Source: an uncultured Dehalococcoidia bacterium
Lineage (GTDB): Bacteria; Chloroflexota; Dehalococcoidia; Lucifugimonadales; UBA3495
NCBI GenBank assembly: GCA_958296385.1
Contig: OY282494.1
Location: 2,810,981-2,874,980, forward strand
Reading direction: 5' to 3'
Length of the DNA stretch: 64,000 nucleotides
Positions 51,658 through 60,036 of the stretch are shown piece by piece. Position 1 is the first letter of the stretch. Each line of letters begins with the position of its first letter. The notes below the pieces were generated by a model that did not search any database, was not told the DNA's origin, and saw nothing but the letters and a program-made list of their open reading frames with translations. The position numbers and the translations under genes are program-made.

Positions 51658-54459
51658 CTACCCATCGACCGGCGCGCCGGCCGGTTCACCCGGCGTTTGA
51701 CGCGCGGCTACGATGCGCTGGAGGCTGAACACCAGCCCGATGACAAAGAAGTGACTCCAGTCAACCCGGAATGGGCCGGTCGAAGCAAAAAGGGTGGCGA
51801 TGGTATAAGCGGCCAACGCCCCGACCACGGCCAGGCCGAGGAAATAGAGGTTCCAATCCCGCGTGCGCAGGATGTAACGACCGGAGTAAATCAACGACCA
51901 CAGTACCAGCGCGTAGAACAGCAGCAGCAGAATCAGGCCGGGAAATCCGTAAGCCGTCAGGATGTACAGAAAATGATTGTGCGGGTCGTAGGCATATAGC
52001 AGGTCCAACAGGATGGGGTCCACTCCTTCACTCACGTGCGCCGCGGTGGGAGCATATACGCCGGTCCCCAGCGGGTAGTCAAGAGAGTAGCGCAATGCCG
52101 TGTTCGCCAGGTGGATTCGGCTTTGAGCCGACTCGCCGGAAATATTGAAAATGCGGCTGTTCCAGGCCAGCCGGGATTCGGAAAAGTGGAGCGCAATGCG
52201 CGCCGCTATTATTCTCCGCTGCCGGTTGCGGCTCGTCAGGGTGTCAAAGTCCTGCCATTGGCGCCATACGTCTTTGGCGTGGTCCCACACCCGGAACTGG
52301 TAGCCGGTGATGCCGGACGGGTTGTCCGGTTCGCGCCAGGCCAGCATCAGGCTGCCGTTCCGGGTGGTCATTCCGGCAATCTCAATCTCGGGGCCATAGC
52401 CGTATTCGTTTTGCGCCCGCAGCTGCGTCGGATGCTCCATATTGGGAATCAAGTCAGGCACATCGTCAATCGTGCGCTGGCGGATGCCCGGGCTGTTGCC
52501 GGCGTTGGCCCCGGAGGACTCCGGCGGCGCGGCGGCCAGCGCCGGGCCTCGGCTGCTCAAATCCGGCTCGAACCCCAACCATCGCAGCCACTTGGTGCCG
52601 TCTTTCTTTCGTATCCGGAACTGGTTGCCGGTAATACTGGCCGGGTCGTCCGGTTCGCGCCAGGTCAAGGTCAGGCTGCCGTCGCTCTCCGACCTGGCCG
52701 CAATCGCGCGTAGCCCGGCCAACCTATTTTGGTAATCCCGCGTAACCAGAGAGTTTAGGGTACGCAGTTGCACCACGTACTCTTCCGACCGGGGCAGCCC
52801 CCCAAAGGTATGGCCGATGACGGCGTGGCCGCCATCGCCGGCGAGCGCGCCGGTGCCATCGGAAAGTTCGTCAAAGATTCCGGTGACCGCTATCACCGTA
52901 GGGGTGAAGTCGCGCCACTCGCTCCATTCGGCTTGCCCGATCCGGCGGAAGCGCAGTTGGTAGCCGTCGACATCGGCCCAGGCGACGGCGAGGTAGTCGT
53001 ATGGATCATCGCCCGGGTCGTTGAGCAGGTTGTAGGCCGGGTCGTCGGGCGGTACCCAGGTCAGGGTCAGGCTGCCGTCGTCATCGGCCCGCCCGCCCGC
53101 CGGGCTGGGCGAGCTGTACCCGTACTCGCTGCGGGTCCGCAACCGCGTCTGATACCGGCCTCCCGGCTCCAGCCCGGTAATGGCGTGGTTGAGAGTATAG
53201 CCGGTGACGTCGCCAACAAAGAGGTCGTAGATAATCGGCGACCGGTTGCTCAGGTAAAAACATTGCCCCGTGGTACAGAAGTCCTGCCACGGCCCCCACT
53301 GCGCCACATCGTCCGGTTTCAACCGGAAATGATAAGCTGAGCCAATGGTGTGGCCATCGGGTTCAGGCCAAACCAGCGTGGTGCTGCCGTCGACCTCCAG
53401 AGTCACCACGGAGGCCCGTATTGCCGCCGCCGCGCCGTCCGCCGCACGAACCTGCGCGGTAAATCGTTGCGACGGCGGCACCTCCTCGAGCGTATGGCCG
53501 ACGGCCGGCTCATCAATACCGGCAAAGACGTTAAACCCGGGGCCTCTGAATAAATCGCGGATACTGTCGGGAATGTCGGCGACATTGTACGTGGGATTGA
53601 AAATCGCAATCAGCCAGAACGCCATCAGCGGAACAATGATAACCAGACGCAGCCACGAACGCGGCAATCTCAGCGACAGCAAAGCAACGCTGACGCTGCC
53701 CACCAGCACGCCCAGAACGGCGGCGCGCCCGGAGCTGTCCACCAGCAGCGTTACCATAGTCATCAACATGACAAACAGGGCCAAGCTGTAGGCCGTTCTG
53801 GAGGCTATTCCCCGCCGGAACGGGTTGCACAGCAGCGCGGCCAGGGCCATGGGGATACCGGCCGCCAGTTGATAATTAAAGGTGCTTATGCCCACGGCAA
53901 GCCCGGCTATCCGGCCGTAAGTAAGAATAACCTCCAGGTTTTTATCCCTGACCTCGGCAATAGACAGCCAGATCGTTATGAATGGCTCGCCAATCAGGAC
54001 TATGGCGGCGCCGAACAGCGCCGACACAAAGGTTGCAAAGATTATCGCCAGCGCCATCAGCTGCGCCCGCGTCACGCCGGTCACCGCCAGATACACCGCA
54101 AACAGCACGCCGATGCCCAAGACCATCTGCCCCAGCCGCGTCGCATCCAGCGTGCCGGTGAACAGATAAACCGCCAGCGCCCACACCACCAGCAGCGCCG
54201 ACACCGCGATTACCGGAATCACGGGCCGAAAGTCCGCAACCAGAGTCGGGATTATCGCGGAGCGTTCCTCAATCCGCACCACCCTCCACAGCACGCAACC
54301 CGCCGCCAGCAAAACCGCTGCGCCGGCCAGCCATACGTTTGGCCCGCCCAGCGGCAGCGGGGTGCTGGCAAACCAAATCTGCCCGAAAATGGCCGCCAGC
54401 AGCAGGACGAATATCAGCCCCGTCAGCGGGGTATGCCGGAGATACGATAGCAGGCGCAA
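51658..54459 (-). CDS. O-antigen-ligase-like (Wzy_C) protein with four inserted FN3-like units
   Basis: This encodes 933 residues from a TTG start (MRLLSYLRHTPLTGLIFVLL). About nine N-terminal hydrophobic helices (residues 10-300) precede a large hydrophilic region. The C-terminal part has the ligase/polymerase signature LDYPLGTGVYAPTAAHVSEG, YDPHNHFLYILTAYGFPGLI and more helices. Inside the outer loop (about residues 330-730) are four related units with a DGSLTLTW strand, a Pro-rich turn, G(Y/N)QFR and W-x-x-WxDF, resembling fibronectin type III domains. Such insertion is not usual for this family. The product probably joins or polymerises lipid-linked glycans outside the membrane. A shorter paralogue with one unit is at 54947-56767. 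Confidence 0.8.
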   Translation of the reverse strand: MRLLSYLRHTPLTGLIFVLLLAAIFGQIWFASTPLPLGGPNVWLAGAAVLLAAGCVLWRVVRIEERSAIIPTLVADFRPVIPVIAVSALLVVWALAVYLFTGTLDATRLGQMVLGIGVLFAVYLAVTGVTRAQLMALAIIFATFVSALFGAAIVLIGEPFITIWLSIAEVRDKNLEVILTYGRIAGLAVGISTFNYQLAAGIPMALAALLCNPFRRGIASRTAYSLALFVMLMTMVTLLVDSSGRAAVLGVLVGSVSVALLSLRLPRSWLRLVIIVPLMAFWLIAIFNPTYNVADIPDSIRDLFRGPGFNVFAGIDEPAVGHTLEEVPPSQRFTAQVRAADGAAAAIRASVVTLEVDGSTTLVWPEPDGHTIGSAYHFRLKPDDVAQWGPWQDFCTTGQCFYLSNRSPIIYDLFVGDVTGYTLNHAITGLEPGGRYQTRLRTRSEYGYSSPSPAGGRADDDGSLTLTWVPPDDPAYNLLNDPGDDPYDYLAVAWADVDGYQLRFRRIGQAEWSEWRDFTPTVIAVTGIFDELSDGTGALAGDGGHAVIGHTFGGLPRSEEYVVQLRTLNSLVTRDYQNRLAGLRAIAARSESDGSLTLTWREPDDPASITGNQFRIRKKDGTKWLRWLGFEPDLSSRGPALAAAPPESSGANAGNSPGIRQRTIDDVPDLIPNMEHPTQLRAQNEYGYGPEIEIAGMTTRNGSLMLAWREPDNPSGITGYQFRVWDHAKDVWRQWQDFDTLTSRNRQRRIIAARIALHFSESRLAWNSRIFNISGESAQSRIHLANTALRYSLDYPLGTGVYAPTAAHVSEGVDPILLDLLYAYDPHNHFLYILTAYGFPGLILLLLFYALVLWSLIYSGRYILRTRDWNLYFLGLAVVGALAAYTIATLFASTGPFRVDWSHFFVIGLVFSLQRIVAARQTPGEPAGAPVDG

Positions 54460-54503
54460 AGTTTCACAGCGATATGATGGTCAAGCCCGACCGTAACGGG
54501 CGC

Positions 54504-54863
54504 TCAGATGGGGCGGGCACGATACTCGGCCGGCCGCAGCCGCTGCCCTGCTGGGTCGACGGTCAGTCTGAAAATCTCCAGCGTGGTTGCGCCCAGCAGG
54601 TATTCGTCGTCGGGGCCAAAAATGACCGGGCAAGGCCATTCGCGGCCGTCAATGCCAAACCGGGCCATACCATACCCATATTCCACTACCCGCCCGTCGG
54701 CAAGCGCATAGCCCGCCTGCTCCAGTGGCGCCATACTGAGCTGCCGCAGCAGGGATTCAGGCATCATAGAATGTGCGGCCCCGGTATCCACCGTCGCCGA
54801 TACCGGCACCAAATCCCCGCCGCCCGGATGTCCCACGCCAATCGTAACCGCAAATATTCCCAT
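54504..54863 (-). CDS. Retropepsin-like clan AA aspartic protease, copy 1
   Basis: This encodes 119 residues from MGIFAVTIGVGHPGGGDLVP, chosen to match its paralogue. The active-site motif is SATVDTGAAHSMMPESLLRQ (DTGA). A second strand reads VIFGPDDEYLLGATTLEIFR, with the GATTLE typical of the family. It is the size of one retropepsin lobe, so it should act as a homodimer. It has no signal peptide and is cytosolic. It ends 44 bases before the ligase-like gene. The target is unknown. Confidence 0.8.
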   Translation of the reverse strand: MGIFAVTIGVGHPGGGDLVPVSATVDTGAAHSMMPESLLRQLSMAPLEQAGYALADGRVVEYGYGMARFGIDGREWPCPVIFGPDDEYLLGATTLEIFRLTVDPAGQRLRPAEYRARPI

Positions 54864-54946
54864 GTCGCCCCCGTCTAATGCCACCATTATTCTAGCATAC
54901 CAACTAAACGCATCCCCCGCCGGCCATTCCAAGCCATGAAAAGCCC

Positions 54947-56767
54947 CTAGTCCTGCGCCGCCGCCGGTTCACCGGACGCGTTACGCTCAACCGCAATTCT
55001 CTCGATGCTGAACGCCAGCCCAATTATAAAGAAGTGGCTCCAGCCCAATATAAACGGCCCAACGGGAACAAACATGGTGACGGTAGTATAGGCCGCCAGC
55101 GCTCCGGCTGCGGCGGCGGTGAGGAATACCGGCATCCCGTCCGGCGCGCCTTTGCTAAACTTTGCGGAGCGAATTAGCGACCGCACCACCAGCGCGTAGA
55201 ACAGGATGAGCAGAATCAGGCCGGGAAACCCGAATAGCACCAGCACGTGCAGAAACTGGTTGTGCGGCCATTCCCCCAACACCTCAGCCTTTGTTTCGGG
55301 ATACAGTCCGGCGCTGACGTGCGCATCGGTTGGCGCATATACGCCGGTTCCCAGGGGGTAATCCAAAGAGTAGCGCAACGCCGTAACTATCAGTAGTAGC
55401 CGGATTTGGGCCGACGGGTTGGCAATCAGAAAGATGCGGTCGCTTACTCCCACGATGCCGTCGGGCCAGTAACCGACCGCGCGGATGATGTCGGTCCGGT
55501 CGCCGGTGTTTGATTCGGGAACGAAGTCCTGCCACATCCGCCACTGGGTTTCCGGGACGCCGCGCAATCGGAACTGGTAACCGATGACTCCGGCCGGTTC
55601 GTCGGGCGGGCGCCAGGTCAGGGTCAGGCTGCCGTCGTCCGCGCCCCAGCTGGCCGTCGCGCTGGGCGTGCCGTACCCCTCCGCACTGCGGGCGCGCACC
55701 TGCGCCTCGTACCATACTCCCGGCGTCAGCCAGCCAATAGTGTAGCGTAAAGTGTTGCCGTCGTCAGCCGCGCCGACCGCCAGGCCGTGGATGGGCAGGC
55801 CATCGCCATCGCCGCTGTGCGCGTCAACTTGCTGCGCCGCCGGCCGCCCCGCAGCAACACCGCCGTCAGCGCCGGCAAGGTCGTTGACGGTGTACACCGG
55901 GTTGAAAAACGCCAGCACCCACAGCGCCAGCAGCGGAACGGCTATCGCCAGCCGGCACCGCGCCGACGGCATCCCGATGGACGGCAAGGCAACCACGACG
56001 CTGCCCACCAGCACGCCCAGAATGGCCGAGCGGGAGGCATTCATCACCAGCGCCGTTACCATGGTTATCAGGATGACGAACAAAATTGCGCGATACGCCC
56101 GTCGGGACATCCGGCCTGTCCCCAAGGCCGGCAGGTACAGCAGGGCGGCCCAGGCCAGCGGAATCCCCACCGCAACTTGATAAGAGAACGTGGCGGTATG
56201 CGACGTAAGCCCGGCAATCCGCCCCGAAGTCAAGATTAGGTTCAGGTTATGTTGGGCCGGCGTGGCCAGATACAGCCAGATTGTCCGAAAGGGATCGCCG
56301 ATGACTACTACCGCAAGCCCGAACAGCGCCGACACAAAAGTTGCGCCGATTATCGCCAGCGTCATCGTCCGGGCCCGCGGCGCGCCGGTCACCGCCAGAT
56401 ACATCGCAAACAGCACGCCGATACCCAGCGCCATCTGCCCCAGCCGCGTCGCATCCAGCGTGCCGGTGGACAGATAAACCGCCAGCGCCCACATCACCAG
56501 CAGCGCCGACACCGCAATTACCGGAATTACCGGCCGAAAGTCCGCAACCAGAGTCGGAATTACAGCAGAGCGTTCCTCAATCCGTACTACCCTCCACAAC
56601 GCACAACCCGCCGCCAGCAGAACCGCTGCCCCGGCCAGCCATATATTCGGCCCGCCCAGCGGCAGCGGCGTGCTGGCAAACCAGATGCTGGCAAAAACCG
56701 CCGCCAGCAGCAGCACGAACAGCAGCCCCGTTAGCGGGGTTTGCCGGAGATAAGATAGCAGGCGCAA
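54947..56767 (-). CDS. O-antigen-ligase-like (Wzy_C) protein with one FN3-like unit
   Basis: This encodes a 606-residue paralogue of the 51658-54459 gene. The N-terminal helices are nearly identical (MRLLSYLRQTPLTGLLFVLL), as is the C-terminal ligase region (LRYSLDYPLGTGVYAPTDAH; EWPHNQFLHVLVLFGFPGLI). The outer loop has one FN3-like unit (ADDGSLTLTWRPPDEPAGVI, then GYQFRLRGVPETQWRMWQDF). The difference in number (one against four) suggests gain or loss of units after duplication. It pairs with aspartic protease copy 2 directly upstream. Confidence 0.8.
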   Translation of the reverse strand: MRLLSYLRQTPLTGLLFVLLLAAVFASIWFASTPLPLGGPNIWLAGAAVLLAAGCALWRVVRIEERSAVIPTLVADFRPVIPVIAVSALLVMWALAVYLSTGTLDATRLGQMALGIGVLFAMYLAVTGAPRARTMTLAIIGATFVSALFGLAVVVIGDPFRTIWLYLATPAQHNLNLILTSGRIAGLTSHTATFSYQVAVGIPLAWAALLYLPALGTGRMSRRAYRAILFVILITMVTALVMNASRSAILGVLVGSVVVALPSIGMPSARCRLAIAVPLLALWVLAFFNPVYTVNDLAGADGGVAAGRPAAQQVDAHSGDGDGLPIHGLAVGAADDGNTLRYTIGWLTPGVWYEAQVRARSAEGYGTPSATASWGADDGSLTLTWRPPDEPAGVIGYQFRLRGVPETQWRMWQDFVPESNTGDRTDIIRAVGYWPDGIVGVSDRIFLIANPSAQIRLLLIVTALRYSLDYPLGTGVYAPTDAHVSAGLYPETKAEVLGEWPHNQFLHVLVLFGFPGLILLILFYALVVRSLIRSAKFSKGAPDGMPVFLTAAAAGALAAYTTVTMFVPVGPFILGWSHFFIIGLAFSIERIAVERNASGEPAAAQD

Positions 56768-56811
56768 AGTTTCACAGCCAGCTGATGGTCAAACCCGACC
56801 GCGGCAGGTGG

Positions 56812-57171
56812 TCAGATGGGGCGGGCATGATACTCCACCGGCAAAAGCCGCTGGCCTGACGGGTCAACGGTCAGTCTGAAAATCTCCAGCGTGGTTGCCC
56901 CCAGCAGGTATTCGTCGTCGGGGCCAAAAATGACCGGGCAAGGCCATTCGCGGCCGTCAATGCCAAACCGGGCCATACCATACCCATATTCCACCACCTG
57001 CCCGTCGGCAAGCGCATAGCCAGCCTGCTCCCGTGGCGTCATACTGAGCTGCCGCAACAGGGATTCGGGCATCATAGAATGTGCGGCCCCGGTATCCACC
57101 GTCGCCGATACCGGAACCAAATCCCCGCCGCCCGGGTGCCCCACGCCAATCATAACCGCAAACGTTCCCAT
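56812..57171 (-). CDS. Retropepsin-like clan AA aspartic protease, copy 2
   Basis: This encodes 119 residues, almost identical to copy 1 (start MGTFAVMIGVGHPGGGDLVP; same SATVDTGAAHSMMPESLLRQ and GATTLEIFRLTVDP). AGGGGAC precedes the ATG. It heads the duplicated protease-ligase module and lies 44 bases upstream of its ligase-like gene. High identity suggests recent duplication or gene conversion. Confidence 0.8.
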   Translation of the reverse strand: MGTFAVMIGVGHPGGGDLVPVSATVDTGAAHSMMPESLLRQLSMTPREQAGYALADGQVVEYGYGMARFGIDGREWPCPVIFGPDDEYLLGATTLEIFRLTVDPSGQRLLPVEYHARPI

Positions 57172-57380
57172 GTCCCCTATGCCTGGTGCCGTCGCTATTC
57201 TAGCACACCAACTAAACGCATCCCCGCGATAAACACGGGCGCGCGCTACAGCCTCACCTCCGAAAACCGAGTCTAGATTAACTATAAATAATCACCGCAC
57301 AAACTGAGAATACCCGGCAAATGCCGTTCCGATAGACGCCGCCCCGTCATCGTCAAAATCGGGTGCTAAGCGGGCGCCGG

Positions 57381-58799
57381 TCACGAAACGGGCGGGCGAT
57401 GTTGGGCCCAGGGCCGGGCTTCCTCAAAGGCGGCCATGGCGCGCAGGACTTTGGCCTCGGCGCCGGACGGGCCGACGATGTGCAGGCCGACCGGCAGGCC
57501 CGCCGCCGAGAACCCGCAAGGCACGCTGGCGGCGGTTTGCCCGCTCATGTTGATGGGGAAAGTGAAAGGCAGATAGCCCCACCAGGGTTCCACGGCGCGG
57601 CCGGCGATGCTGGTGGGATGCTGCCCGATGGGGAAAGCCGTAACCGCCATCGCCGGCGTCAGCAGTAGGTCGTAGTCGTTAAAGAAATCGGCAAACCGCC
57701 GCTTGTGCCGGTCAACGTAGGCCAGCGCGCGGGAAAGGTCGGCGGCCGTCAGCTGCGACGCCATGTCAAAAGTGGCCTGCACGTAGTGAGTCAGCTCGTC
57801 CCGCCGTTCCGGGTAGAGATTCTGGTAAGACGTATAAGACGCCGTACCGAACACGGCGGCGAACGCCGGGAAAGGGTCGCCCTCGATTTCAGGAGCGGCC
57901 TCGACCACGTGCGCGCCCATCTGCTGGAAAACCTGCGCGGCGGCCTGGGTAATTTGAGCAACCTCCGGGTCAACGGCGGCGTAGCCCAAATCCGGACTCC
58001 ACGCCACGCGCCAGCCTTGAACGCCGCCCTCCAGCCCGGCCAGGTAGTCGGGCGGGTCGTCGGTCAGCGTGTTGGCATCGCGGGAATCGGGGCCGGCCAG
58101 CGCCTGGAGCAGCAAGGCGGTATCGCGCACGGTGCGGCTCAGCGGGCCGGACTGGGAGAAGTGATTGACCGCCGGGCCGCCGTAGCCGCCGTAGCGCGGC
58201 ACCCGCCCCTGCGTGGGCTTGATGCCGGTGATGCCGCTGAAACTGGACGGGATGCGGATGCTGCCGCCGCCGTCGCTGCCGGTGGCCAGAGTACACAGCC
58301 CGGCGGCCAGAGCCGCAGCCGCGCCCCCACTGCTGCCGCCCGCCGTGTAGTCAAGATGCCACGGATTGCGGCAAGGTTCGCTAACCAGATTCTCAGTCGT
58401 ACCCGACTGGCCAAACTCCGGCGTGTTGGTTTTCCCCAGAATGATAGCGCCGGCCGCCTTGACCCGCTCCACCACGATGGAATCCAGATCCGGCACACGC
58501 TCCCGAAATACCGCTGAGCCCATAGTAGTAGTCAACCCGCTGGTGAGTTCCAAATCCTTGATGGAAATGGGCACGCCGTGCAGCGGGCCAAGAGTATCAC
58601 CGTTGCGCACGGCAGCATCGGCAGCCTGAGCATCCCGCCGCGCCTGCTCCGGGCACAAGGCCAGGTAAGCGCTCAACTGCGGGTTGAACTGCGCGATGCG
58701 CTGATAGAACAGATCAGTAAGTTCAACAGCGGAAATCTCCCGTTCGGCAATCATACGCTGCACAACGGCAGCCGGAGCAAACGCCAACTCGTTATCCAT
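57381..58799 (-). CDS. Amidase (amidase signature family)
   Basis: This encodes 472 residues from MDNELAFAPAAVVQRMIAER, chosen because AGGAG lies seven bases upstream. The Ser-cisSer-Lys triad is complete: lysine in LHGVPISIKDLELTSG, the GGSSGGAAAALAAG stretch with the cis-serine, and the nucleophile in ATGSDGGGSIRIPSSFSGI. The C-terminal part PINMSGQTAASVPCGFSAAG fits the family. It hydrolyses an amide of unknown structure. It is not GatA in context, since no gatB or gatC is adjacent. Confidence 0.9.
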   Translation of the reverse strand: MDNELAFAPAAVVQRMIAEREISAVELTDLFYQRIAQFNPQLSAYLALCPEQARRDAQAADAAVRNGDTLGPLHGVPISIKDLELTSGLTTTMGSAVFRERVPDLDSIVVERVKAAGAIILGKTNTPEFGQSGTTENLVSEPCRNPWHLDYTAGGSSGGAAAALAAGLCTLATGSDGGGSIRIPSSFSGITGIKPTQGRVPRYGGYGGPAVNHFSQSGPLSRTVRDTALLLQALAGPDSRDANTLTDDPPDYLAGLEGGVQGWRVAWSPDLGYAAVDPEVAQITQAAAQVFQQMGAHVVEAAPEIEGDPFPAFAAVFGTASYTSYQNLYPERRDELTHYVQATFDMASQLTAADLSRALAYVDRHKRRFADFFNDYDLLLTPAMAVTAFPIGQHPTSIAGRAVEPWWGYLPFTFPINMSGQTAASVPCGFSAAGLPVGLHIVGPSGAEAKVLRAMAAFEEARPWAQHRPPVS

Positions 58800-58808
58800 A
58801 ACCAACTC

Positions 58809-59138
58809 CTATTTCAACAACAACCACATCGTGCGTAACACATCTGAGAAACTGCGCTTGGATACGAAACAAGGCGGCTCCAATGCGGCCTCATCATCCA
58901 AAACCTGGGCAATCTCCGGGGTAAGCACAACGCCAAGCTCCGCCAGTTCCTTCTTGATGCGTGCGCGCTCCGCAAGAACGCCCTCCCGGTAACCCACTTC
59001 CCACCGAGCCCGTCTCAAGCCTTCCTGCCGGCCTAGTTCCATGGCCTTTCGTTCGACAGATTCTTTTGCGGCAAAAAACACTTTGACCCCTTCCTTTGCC
59101 GCAGTGAGGCGGCACGGCAGTGCGGAAAGTAGCGACAA
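58809..59138 (-). CDS. Small helical protein related to the next gene
   Basis: This encodes 109 residues from a TTG start, which is uncertain. The central and C-terminal helix (FAAKESVERKAMELGRQEGL; RIKKELAELGVVLTPEIAQV) matches the end of the 122-residue protein upstream, but the N-terminal membrane helices are missing. The end (PPCFVSKRSFSDVLRTMWLL) is unrelated. It may be a partial duplicate or a soluble relative. It ends nine bases from the amidase start. Confidence 0.5.
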   Translation of the reverse strand: MSLLSALPCRLTAAKEGVKVFFAAKESVERKAMELGRQEGLRRARWEVGYREGVLAERARIKKELAELGVVLTPEIAQVLDDEAALEPPCFVSKRSFSDVLRTMWLLLK

Positions 59139-59161
59139 CGACCGGGGGGAACCGGGCGCGC

Positions 59162-59530
59162 CTATTTGGTTTTCTCGCGCAGGGCTTGGGCGATTTCCGG
59201 AGTAAGCGTAACGCCAAGCTCCACCAGTTCCTCTTTGATGCGCTTGCGCTCCAAATCGCGGCCTCGCGCCTCGGCCTTTTTCTCAACGGCTTCTTTTGCG
59301 GCAAAGTACATTCTTAAACCTCCGTAAAGCGCCAGCGCCGTGGGGAACAGCAGCAGCGTCGCCACTATTATAACCCCATCGTCCCGGCTAGTCAGCATCC
59401 CCAGGTAACCCAGCAGCGGCAAGCCGCCGCAGGCGCACCCGGAGAGCAGTATGGCCAGCAGCATACTGGCGCTAATTGATACCGACCCGTCAAAAAACCG
59501 CCACACCGGGCGATTGCTGCTGTCATCCAT
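59162..59530 (-). CDS. Small membrane protein with charged C-terminal helix
   Basis: This encodes 122 residues from MDDSSNRPVWRFFDGSVSIS behind CAGGAC. Two transmembrane helices follow (SMLLAILLSGCACGGLPLLG; VIIVATLLLFPTALALYGGL), then a charged amphipathic helix ending in ELVELGVTLTPEIAQALREK. The layout resembles the coiled-coil membrane proteins at 35-36.6 kb (two helices then a charged helix), but the sequence is not clearly related. Function is unknown. Confidence 0.6.
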   Translation of the reverse strand: MDDSSNRPVWRFFDGSVSISASMLLAILLSGCACGGLPLLGYLGMLTSRDDGVIIVATLLLFPTALALYGGLRMYFAAKEAVEKKAEARGRDLERKRIKEELVELGVTLTPEIAQALREKTK

Positions 59531-59843
59531 TGCGTTGTCCTGCGTATTGCCCTGGCATAAAGTTGCGAATCCTCGCCTTGCCGCCGTTATTTCCGGCACG
59601 GTTAATGAATAACAGCAGATAAGACCGAATTTTGCAACCATCGTTTGTCACTAGAAAATTGCGAACCCGGTCTTGCTGCCTTTCCGTCGGCTGCCTGTTA
59701 TCGGGAAAGAAAGGGCACGGTATGAACATCCCATAGCCTTACCATACTGCTCCAAAATCAGTGCCTCATAAACCAACCCACCCAAAACGAAACGCTATCT
59801 ATCCGGCCTACCATCCCCCCAACGGGCCGCCCTTGCCCCGTGC

Positions 59844-59849
59844 TATAAT
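59844..59849 (+). promoter_or_regulatory. Extended -10 promoter upstream of tRNA-Ser
   Basis: CCGTGCTATAATGC contains TGN and a perfect TATAAT 73 bases before the tRNA. The 280 bases between the small membrane gene and the tRNA hold no other recognisable feature. Confidence 0.5.
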
Positions 59850-59922
59850 GCCTATCCGTCCGCAGTAGCCGGCCATGCTGATGCAATGCGCCGCTCCGGA
59901 TGGATGGATGTCCACGGTTTGC

Positions 59923-60012
59923 GGAGAGGTGCCAGAGTGGACGAATGGGCGCGACTGGAAATCGCGTAGGGGTTAACGCCTCTCGCGGGTTCGAATCCCG
60001 CCCTCTCCGCCA
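59923..60012 (+). tRNA. tRNA-Ser (anticodon GGA)
   Basis: The acceptor stem GGAGAGG (59923-59929) pairs with CCTCTCC (60002-60008), followed by G and an encoded CCA. The anticodon stem CGCGA/TCGCG encloses the loop CTGGAAA with GGA at 59957-59959. A long variable arm (type II) and the T-loop GGTTCGAATCC are present. It is convergent with the following minus-strand gene, 24 bases away. Confidence 0.95.
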
Positions 60013-60036
60013 TATCGCGTTGCGCCGAGCGCAGCT

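Noticed and set aside
59923-60012. Considered whether the long-arm tRNA could be tRNA-Sec, given the UGA rhodanese
   Set aside because: The anticodon is GGA and the acceptor stem has seven base pairs, so it is tRNA-Ser.
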